A DNA stretch of 20,999 nucleotides, taken from NCBI GenBank assembly GCA_049511115.1, contig JBEKYH010000023.1, positions 1-20,999 on the forward strand, given 5' to 3'. The position numbers were made by a program, and so were the translations under genes. The stretch is from JBEKYH01 sp049511115 (lineage in GTDB: Bacteria > Planctomycetota > Phycisphaerae > Tepidisphaerales > Tepidisphaeraceae). Below, piece after piece: positions 15,132 through 20,999 of the stretch. The notes beneath the pieces are model-generated. The model was not told the DNA's origin, did not search any database, and saw nothing but the letters and a program-made list of their open reading frames with translations. Each line of letters opens with the position of its first letter. The stretch's first letter is position 1.

Positions 15132-17006
15132 TCACGGATTAAACGTGTCGCCCCCGGCTGGCGGCGCTCCGACCGGCTGCGGCTGCGGAGGTCGCGGCTG
15201 TTGCCGCTGTTGCGGTGGGGGCGACGTGGGGGGTTTGGCCCCCGGCGCCGCCGGCTGCACATTTGCCTGCGGTGTGGCCGGCGGTTTGGCCAGATTGAAA
15301 TCCCGCTGAAATTTCTTGTATTCGTCCGATTCCACATCCATTTGCGTATCGCGGCGCTGCGCTGCGCCGCCGCTGTCGGCAACCACCAGGGCGGTCCTGG
15401 CTTCTGAATCGGGCCTGATCGCTTTCACATCCAACAACGTCCATTGCGTCACGAAGTTGCCCGATGCGCCCTCGTCCGCGCCGATCTCGTCACCCGGAAC
15501 GGGCGTATAGTCCTTGCTCGACCATTGGCCGTCATGCCAGGCGTACACGGTGATGCCCACCTGGTCCATTAACCTTCCCCGCCCGCCGGGTTGCTTCGCC
15601 GAACACCAGAATCGCGTGCGCGAGGGAACGGCAATGGTGGCGCTCCAGGCGCTGTCGGGGCTGTCCAGCCCGAACTGGTCCGACATCGCCGGCTGTGCGG
15701 CGCGATTGACCTGATCGTAAAGCGGATTGTAAAGCGTATAGCGGGCCTTGTAGCGATAGGTCGAGCCCGGCTGGACGGTCATGTCAATAAAATAAACTCC
15801 AATATCGCCGCCGGCCGCCAGCGTGCTGGGGCTGGCCGAGGTCGCCGGTACAGGCTGCAACTTAGGAATGGGCGGTATGATCACCGCAGGCGCGGGCGCC
15901 GAAGCGCCACCCTCCGCCGGCGGTGCGCTGGTCGCCCCCGCCGTGGGCGCGGTACCGAATACCCCGTTGTCGCCGCCCGGCGCCGGAGTTGCAATTCCCG
16001 CTTTCTGCAGGGGCCCAACCGGATTAAACGCACCACCGCCCGCGGCCGGCGCCGCAGCGCCAGGGGCCGCCGGCGCTGCCGGCGTAGTGAGCTCAGCCTG
16101 AGCCGCTGCCGCCGCCTGATTGGCGCGATACGGAATCCATTGCTCCAGAGGCTGCCACTGCAAATCGCCGCGATTGGGTATCGCAATCTCGGGGAAAATC
16201 GGGTTGGCGATCTCCGGCTGATTCGACTGCATCCAAATCTTGTATTGCGCCAGTTGCTGGCGAGCTTCCTGTCCCGCGGGCGGCGGATACGCAAAGGGAG
16301 GAGCCACGTAATTTGCCGGCCGGCTTACGATCACATCGGGTCCCCACGAGCCGTCGGGGTTCTGCTCCTGCCGCACGACAACCACCTGCACAAACGTCAG
16401 CGCCTGCGCCGCGTCGGGGAGCTTGTTGCCAAAAGTGTTCTTGAACGCGGTGTCCAGGTCATTGATCGGCAACGACCAGAACGTGGTGACCGAATCACTG
16501 TCCTGATGGGCTTTGACGCCGCTGGTCGCGTCGCCGACGGCCAACACCGTTCGCAGCGGCTCGTTGTCCACGTAATTCAAAGCCGGCACGGCGGGCAGCG
16601 ACTGCACGAGTTGCCGGGGATCTACCTTAATTTGCCCCGGTCCCGGCGTCACTTTGCTGACGTCATAAGGCCAGGAATTCCACGCCGACGCCAGCGTCTC
16701 CTGCGACGGCTGCGTTGTCGGCCAGGACAGGCCGGTGGGAATATCCACCGCGATCTGGAACTCCGGATGGGTCTGATGCAGCTTGTTTTCCAGCGGCGAC
16801 GCCGCCTCGTCGTGAATGAGCGGATCGACCGTGCCGGGCGAGACCGTATATTGCTGGTGCCCGATCGTGACCGGCTTCTCGGCCGGATTGTTCGGATAGA
16901 TATATGACCAGACCATAAAACCCATGAACGCCACGCCCAGGGCCAGTGCAACCCACTGCACATGGCGCTCAAGAAGCTGGGTTATTTTTTTCAGGTATTT
17001 TTGCAT
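15132..17006 (-). CDS. single-pass membrane protein of the pil-like operon, Pro/Ala-rich
   Basis: 624 aa. A short basic cytoplasmic N-terminus (MQKYLKKITQLLERH) is followed by one membrane span at about 17-36, with the rest outside the cytoplasm. Residues 40-300 form a region without a family I can name. About 310-400 is an Ala/Pro/Gly-rich linker. About 405-515 (YFIDMTVQPGSTYRYKARYTLYNPLYDQV ... ITVYAWHDGQWSS) looks like a beta-rich domain. The last 60 residues are Pro/Gln-rich. GAGGG stands about seven bases before ATG 17006, and the gene starts 13 bp after the PilO-like gene. By position it could fill the PilP or scaffold role linking the inner-membrane platform to the envelope, but no PilP motif is visible. 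The secretin gene is not adjacent. Confidence 0.7.
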   Translation of the reverse strand: MQKYLKKITQLLERHVQWVALALGVAFMGFMVWSYIYPNNPAEKPVTIGHQQYTVSPGTVDPLIHDEAASPLENKLHQTHPEFQIAVDIPTGLSWPTTQPSQETLASAWNSWPYDVSKVTPGPGQIKVDPRQLVQSLPAVPALNYVDNEPLRTVLAVGDATSGVKAHQDSDSVTTFWSLPINDLDTAFKNTFGNKLPDAAQALTFVQVVVVRQEQNPDGSWGPDVIVSRPANYVAPPFAYPPPAGQEARQQLAQYKIWMQSNQPEIANPIFPEIAIPNRGDLQWQPLEQWIPYRANQAAAAAQAELTTPAAPAAPGAAAPAAGGGAFNPVGPLQKAGIATPAPGGDNGVFGTAPTAGATSAPPAEGGASAPAPAVIIPPIPKLQPVPATSASPSTLAAGGDIGVYFIDMTVQPGSTYRYKARYTLYNPLYDQVNRAAQPAMSDQFGLDSPDSAWSATIAVPSRTRFWCSAKQPGGRGRLMDQVGITVYAWHDGQWSSKDYTPVPGDEIGADEGASGNFVTQWTLLDVKAIRPDSEARTALVVADSGGAAQRRDTQMDVESDEYKKFQRDFNLAKPPATPQANVQPAAPGAKPPTSPPPQQRQQPRPPQPQPVGAPPAGGDTFNP

Positions 17007-17019
17007 GACCGACCCTCAT

Positions 17020-18441
17020 TCAGAAGTTGCCATTGGCCGGGTTGCCGCCGCCACCGATCCCCCCGCCACCTCCAAAGCCGCCCCCGCCGCCGCCGCCAAC
17101 GCCCGCCGGGTTCGCAGTGGTGGGGAAAATCGTTGAAATCTGTGAGCCGCTGCTGGATCCCGGCGTCGCAAATTTGGCGGCCCCTGCGTCAGGCGGCTGC
17201 AGGCTCTGCGTCCAGTTGTGCAGAAGAAGCTCCTCGCACCCAAGGTCCATGTGCACAATTGGCGCGTTGCCGTAGATGAATCCCTTGTTCACCAGGTCCG
17301 CGGTGTCGGCCGCATTCAGATGCACCGCCAGCACCGTGATGAATTGGTTTTTCTGCATCGCGTCGAGCACGTCAGCGATATGGTTGGCGTCGACATCAAG
17401 GCTGACTTTGAACTGCACCACGTCATACATGCCGTTGCACACCCGCCCCGTCGGCGTCGCATCCGGAGCGGGGGTGAGGGGCTGGTCTTCCTTGCCGGCG
17501 CTGGGATCGCCGCTGATCGCGTATGGCGGGTCCTTCACTTCCACATCCACAATCTGCTTCACCGGCGCGTCGGTCACATCATGGGCGTCGGCATTGGCAT
17601 AAGCCACCGCCGTCGCGACATCCTCGATCGTCCAAAGGTGAAGCTGCGCCGCCCAGATTTCCGACGCCGGCAGGCTGGTGGTCGCCTTCTGGAAGTCCAC
17701 CAGGGCGGCTGGCGCCTTAATCGCGCCCGGCTCAAGGTAAACCTTGATCTTCTTGGCATTGTCAAGTTGCATCTGCTGGGGCAGATTCTTGCTTTCGATG
17801 GCCAGTTCGGCCGCCGCTTGGTTCACCGAATCCTGTGTGGCCACGCCGTTCACATAGACCAGAAGGTTATTATTGATCTGGTTCTTCTTCCCCGTTTCCG
17901 CGTCAGTAATTTCTTTCGCTGTCACCAGTTTGCCTGCCTTCAGCTCGGGAATGGTGCGCACGGTCTGTAGCTCCGGCGCCGGCCAGGCCCGGATGCGGGC
18001 GTCATCAGCCATGGCCGTCTGGTACACATTGCCGAATTGCGACCGGTCGATGTCGCTCCCATTGGGCAGCGCCGCGGCCACCAGCGGCACGTGCACGTTG
18101 ATCTTCACGGCCGTATCCAGCATCTGCTTGCTGCGCGACCCCACTTCCGTCACGGCCGCGACGCCCTTCTTGATGACGTCGTCGGTCGGGAAAATATCCA
18201 GCGTCGCCGGCTGGGCCGCGCTATCGATGCCGACATTGGGCAGATGGCGCGCCTGGCCCGTCAGCGTATTGATCTGCTGATTGACGGCGATGCTCTGATC
18301 CACCTGGTCGGAAAGATCGGAGAACCATCCCTGCGTCGGCCAGTATGACAGGACGACCGCCGCAACGACGACCACGCCGCAGATGACGAACGTCAACTGT
18401 TTTCGCAGGACTTTCAATACAAGCATGAGGCGCTGTTTCAT
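17020..18441 (-). CDS. PilO-like inner-membrane protein (putative)
   Basis: 473 aa. A basic N-terminus (MKQRLMLVLKVLRKQ) leads into one membrane span at about 16-34, then an extracytoplasmic part. The stretch 'YDVVQFKVSLDVDANHIADVLDAMQKNQFITVLAVHLN' near residue 340-380 follows the strand-helix-strand pattern of the ferredoxin-like fold of PilO/GspM. The C-terminus is a poly-glycine tail interrupted by single V, F and I residues. GGAG stands seven bases before ATG 18441, and the gene follows the PilM-PilN fusion by 18 bp. In type IV pili PilO pairs with PilN on the outer side of the inner membrane, which fits the order here. The PilO assignment rests on topology, position and this short pattern, so it is moderate. 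It is longer than ordinary PilO (~200 aa). Confidence 0.6.
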   Translation of the reverse strand: MKQRLMLVLKVLRKQLTFVICGVVVVAAVVLSYWPTQGWFSDLSDQVDQSIAVNQQINTLTGQARHLPNVGIDSAAQPATLDIFPTDDVIKKGVAAVTEVGSRSKQMLDTAVKINVHVPLVAAALPNGSDIDRSQFGNVYQTAMADDARIRAWPAPELQTVRTIPELKAGKLVTAKEITDAETGKKNQINNNLLVYVNGVATQDSVNQAAAELAIESKNLPQQMQLDNAKKIKVYLEPGAIKAPAALVDFQKATTSLPASEIWAAQLHLWTIEDVATAVAYANADAHDVTDAPVKQIVDVEVKDPPYAISGDPSAGKEDQPLTPAPDATPTGRVCNGMYDVVQFKVSLDVDANHIADVLDAMQKNQFITVLAVHLNAADTADLVNKGFIYGNAPIVHMDLGCEELLLHNWTQSLQPPDAGAAKFATPGSSSGSQISTIFPTTANPAGVGGGGGGGFGGGGGIGGGGNPANGNF

Positions 18442-18459
18442 TTTTGTACTCCGTCAGCT

Positions 18460-20571
18460 TTACCATTGTCCGGGGGCCAGTCTAGCGCCGGGTTGCGCCG
18501 GGGCCGGCGCCGCGGCGCCACCGCCCGGGCCGGCGGGCATCGGGTCGATGGCGACCAGTGCGGTCACCTCAATGAACGAATCGTTCGACATATCTTCCTG
18601 CGTATTGGGATCCGTCAGCGCTCCCACCGCGCCCGCTGCGACGCCACTGGGGGGCGCCACCACCGGCGCGCCGAATTGGTTTGCCACCGCGCCGGGTTGT
18701 GGATTGGCGGTCGCCGCGGCGTTGTTCGCCGCGTTTTGCCAGTTCACGAGGCGGTTTTGCAGCTTCGTCTTATAGGCGGTGTTCTCATTGACCGACTGCC
18801 GCAGCGTCACATCGGCGAACAGCACCGCATAGGTGGCATTCGCCGCCGCTTCCTTGGTTTTCAGCGCATTGAGATTCTTGATGTAGGTGTCCTTCACCCA
18901 TTTCATCGCGGGGACGGCGTTTCCCTGATACGGCGTCACCAGATCAATAACCACGACAAACCCATGCTGCCCCGGCTGAACCAAATTGGCAGGCGCATTG
19001 AGCCCGCCCGATGTCGGCGTCCCGCTTACCGGTGGTGGCGGCACACCGGGCATTCCTGGGGCCGCGCTTACGGCCACCATCTTTGACAAATCCGTCGAAT
19101 AGCTCGAACTGATCGAATCAATGGAGAGCACGTCCCGGCTCTTCCGGTCGATTGCCTTGATCGCGTCCCAGTTGTTTCCCAGCAGGATCGGGTTGCTGGG
19201 CTTGGGCAGCGCCCCCTGCAGGTCGCGAATCAGTCCCGGCCAGACGTCGTGATATTTGAGCATCGCTTCCACGTTGGCCACGCGCTGCCGGTCGCCCGTG
19301 CCCTGCACTTCCACCTGGTCGTTCCATTGTCCGCTCAGGCGCTTGGCCTCATTGACCACCTGCGAGGTCTCGGTGCGGATCGACTCATTGTGCTGATATT
19401 CGACGTTCTGCAGAAAATACGATCCCATCGCCAGGCCCGTGCCGGCCAGAAAACAGGCGGCCGCCGCGACAAACAGGGGGGTCTTATCCTTCCACATCTT
19501 CTCGCGGCGGATATGCGCCGGCAGCAGGCTGCTGTTGATCGGGGCGTCCCCCATGGCCTGGATCGCCAGCCCGTAGGCGCTGGCCAGGGACAAGAGATTC
19601 TCGTCAAACGCCGCCCGCTGCTTGGCCTCGCTCGGCCCGCCCGCCGAGAACCGATCCACACGTAAAACTTCCAGTTGCAGATTCTGCTGCAGGTATTTCT
19701 GCAACCCCGGCAACTGGAACGTCCCGCCCAGCGCCAACACGCGCTTAAGCCGCGAATCCCGATGCACCGAAGCGTAAAAACCCATGCTTCGCTGCACTTC
19801 GGCCACCAGATCGGCAAAGACCGGCCGCATCGCCTGGAATATCTGCTTGGCATACTTGCTTGTCGCCGCCGTGCGCTTGAGTTCCTCCGCCTTGGAAAAC
19901 GGCAGCTTGAACTGCTTCACCAGCACTTCCGTGAAGTTCTTGCCTCCCACGGGAATCGAGCGCAGCCAGATGCTCTGGCCGTCGGCAATGATCAGGTCGG
20001 TATTCTCCGACCCCAGGTCAATGATCATCGTCGCGCCGTCGATGCGCTGGTCATATTGAATGGCATTGTAAACCGCCAGCGGATTAAGCTGCACGACTTC
20101 CACGCGCAGGCCGACATCCGTGAAGAATTTCATATGGTGGTTGATCAGCTCCTTGCGCATGGCAAAGATGCCGACCTCCACATCCGGCGATTCGGGCCCC
20201 TGGAACAACTGGTAGCTCCACTCCACGTCGTCCAGCGGGAAGGGAATCTGCTGAATCGCCTCAAATTTGACGATGTCGGGAATCTTTTTCGGCTCAACCG
20301 GCGGAAGTTTGATGAAGCGCGCCAGGCTGTTCGAGCCACTGACGCTCACCCCGCAGATGCCTTTGCGGTCGGGATGGCGCTGCATGAACTGCGCCAGCGC
20401 CGATTGCATGAGCGAGTCGCGGTTATCGCCGGCGTTGGAAAGGGGGGTCTCGTGTTCTATGACTTCAAAGTCTTCGACCTTCAATTGGCCCGATGGATCG
20501 CGCACCAGTTTAATGGCCTTGAGGGCGCGATTTCCGATGTCGATGCCCCAGGCCGAACGCGGGTTTGCCAT
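18460..20571 (-). CDS. pilM: PilM-PilN fusion, type IV pilus / type II secretion-like platform protein
   Basis: 703 aa; GAGGAG six bases before ATG 20571 supports the start. Residues 1-340 are an actin-like PilM: 'WGIDIGNRALKAIKL' (phosphate 1), 'MIIDLGSENTDLIIADG' (phosphate 2) and 'VLALGGTFQLPGLQKYL' (adenosine). Ordinary PilM ends here. Residue 345-351 reads INSSLLP, the equivalent of the 'INLLP' tail by which PilN docks on PilM, followed by a basic stretch, a membrane span (364-386) and an extracytoplasmic PilN-like part, ending in a long Pro/Gly/Ala-rich tail. So PilM and PilN appear joined in one chain. It is a cytoplasmic-to-outside element of the inner-membrane platform. First gene of an apparent three-gene unit. 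Confidence 0.85.
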   Translation of the reverse strand: MANPRSAWGIDIGNRALKAIKLVRDPSGQLKVEDFEVIEHETPLSNAGDNRDSLMQSALAQFMQRHPDRKGICGVSVSGSNSLARFIKLPPVEPKKIPDIVKFEAIQQIPFPLDDVEWSYQLFQGPESPDVEVGIFAMRKELINHHMKFFTDVGLRVEVVQLNPLAVYNAIQYDQRIDGATMIIDLGSENTDLIIADGQSIWLRSIPVGGKNFTEVLVKQFKLPFSKAEELKRTAATSKYAKQIFQAMRPVFADLVAEVQRSMGFYASVHRDSRLKRVLALGGTFQLPGLQKYLQQNLQLEVLRVDRFSAGGPSEAKQRAAFDENLLSLASAYGLAIQAMGDAPINSSLLPAHIRREKMWKDKTPLFVAAAACFLAGTGLAMGSYFLQNVEYQHNESIRTETSQVVNEAKRLSGQWNDQVEVQGTGDRQRVANVEAMLKYHDVWPGLIRDLQGALPKPSNPILLGNNWDAIKAIDRKSRDVLSIDSISSSYSTDLSKMVAVSAAPGMPGVPPPPVSGTPTSGGLNAPANLVQPGQHGFVVVIDLVTPYQGNAVPAMKWVKDTYIKNLNALKTKEAAANATYAVLFADVTLRQSVNENTAYKTKLQNRLVNWQNAANNAAATANPQPGAVANQFGAPVVAPPSGVAAGAVGALTDPNTQEDMSNDSFIEVTALVAIDPMPAGPGGGAAAPAPAQPGARLAPGQW

Positions 20572-20828
20572 GCTGTCTCCTCTAGCGCCTTCGGTGGTGT
20601 CCCCCGCCGCCCATCCGCCGCTGGATTAGTACGCCGCCGGCAGGTGAATGACTGCCGGTAGATGTAACCGCATCCCCCGGCCCTTGCAACGGCAGACCGA
20701 TACGTCCGCCGACGATTGGAGCCGCCTTTGGTCGCTTGACGCTTCGATCCTCAATGCACGCTGTCGCACAGGAAATTCGGACGAACAACCGGCGGCGGAC
20801 ATTCTGCGGGAAACACCTCTATAACAAC
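20572..20828 (-). other. untranslated upstream region of the pil-like operon
   Basis: About 257 bp between a promoter candidate and the PilM-PilN start codon. Short minus-strand frames here read as Arg/Ser-rich strings with no family, so I see no gene. If the promoter is right this is a long leader; no riboswitch was recognised. Confidence 0.4.
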
Positions 20829-20857
20829 AATAGACCACTGCCCCCCTGGTGAGTCAA
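20829..20857 (-). promoter_or_regulatory. sigma70-like promoter candidate for the pil-like operon
   Basis: On the minus strand TTGACT (20852-20857) and TCTATT (20829-20834) are separated by exactly 17 bases. The -35 matches TTGACA at five of six positions and the -10 matches TATAAT at four of six. It lies about 260 bp upstream of ATG 20571. Confidence 0.35.
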
Positions 20858-20877
20858 GAAGAATCTGGCAGCCAAAC

Positions 20878-20911
20878 AGGACTGAGGGCCGAGGACTGAG
20901 GACTGAGAGAC
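20878..20911 (+). repeat. 34-bp heptad-repeat element, copy 2
   Basis: Identical to 9970-10003 in sequence and orientation (GGACTGA-type 7-bp units). Unlike copy 1 it has no octamer run or inverted partner beside it within the window. It lies just upstream of the pil promoter candidate. Confidence 0.9.
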
Positions 20912-20962
20912 AGAAAAAGCGGATGGCCTCGGCGCTCTTTGGTCTTTTCCTCAGCCATGTAG

Positions 20963-20981
20963 GGCGGGGCTTCAGCCCGCC
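20963..20981 (+). repeat. GC-rich hairpin GGCGGGGC-TTCA-GCCCGCC
   Basis: A stem of about seven pairs with one bulged G and a TTCA loop, in the stretch after the last recognised element. The wording 'GTAGGGCGGGGCTTCAGCCC' looks like a dispersed intergenic hairpin repeat rather than a terminator, since no T-run follows; other copies are not in this window. Confidence 0.5.
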
Positions 20982-20999
20982 ACCGCGTCCGCGACGGGC

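Noticed and set aside
15591..16907. 438-codon plus-strand frame opposite the Pro/Ala-rich pil-like gene
   Set aside because: Arg-rich and domain-free; it results from high GC opposite a clearly coding strand with a membrane span and proper spacing.
19675..20661. 328-codon plus-strand frame opposite the PilM-PilN gene
   Set aside because: Antisense of actin-like motifs; no family resemblance of its own.
20582..20838. Small minus-strand genes upstream of PilM-PilN
   Set aside because: Ser/Arg-rich strings with no motif or ribosome site, overlapping the likely promoter and leader.

Overview
The window looks like chromosomal DNA of a planctomycete, probably a Phycisphaerae-like lineage. The GC content is high. 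Two giant secreted-type proteins carry an N-terminal 'LExRxLLSA' leader of the LEPR-xLL type. A small ECF sigma factor is coupled to a membrane protein with a LolA/RseB-like region. There is a PilM-PilN fusion, a bacterial-type SdhB and a topoisomerase VI-A relative. The taxonomic call is an inference from gene style; there is no rRNA or tRNA here to anchor it.

Layout. 1-566 (+): the 3' part of an S24/LexA-type protein with Cys where the usual catalytic Ser sits. 578-8015 (-): two tandem paralogous genes made of about 11 and 12 Ig-like (He_PIG) modules. The downstream gene ends at a TAG that is followed, in the same frame, by a degenerate 1.5-module remnant. 8189-8881 (+): the TOPRIM half of a DNA topoisomerase VI subunit A without its catalytic-tyrosine domain. 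8919-9893 (-): an FHA-domain protein with a C-terminal membrane segment. 9894-10253: a divergent spacer dominated by a large imperfect inverted repeat whose arms contain short tandem repeats.

10254-13850 (+): a tightly packed four-gene operon with overlaps of 4 and 8 bp and one 3-bp gap. It encodes an ECF-like sigma factor, a membrane LolA/RseB-like presumed sigma partner, an ABC ATPase and an ABC-2 permease. The likely logic is an envelope-sensing switch linked to an export or remodelling transporter.

20571-13866 (-): a PilM-PilN fusion, a PilO-like membrane protein, a second single-pass membrane protein with Pro/Ala-rich linkers, then sdhB (succinate dehydrogenase Fe-S subunit) and a PilZ protein. 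The first three look like an operon building the inner-membrane platform of a type IV pilus or type II secretion-like machine. A promoter-like pair lies about 260 bp upstream. sdhB may have its own, possibly leaderless, promoter. PilZ suggests cyclic-di-GMP input.

20572-20999: upstream region of the pil operon, with a second copy of a 34-bp heptad-repeat element also found at 9970, and a GC-rich hairpin. No tRNA, rRNA, CRISPR array, transposase or phage gene was seen.
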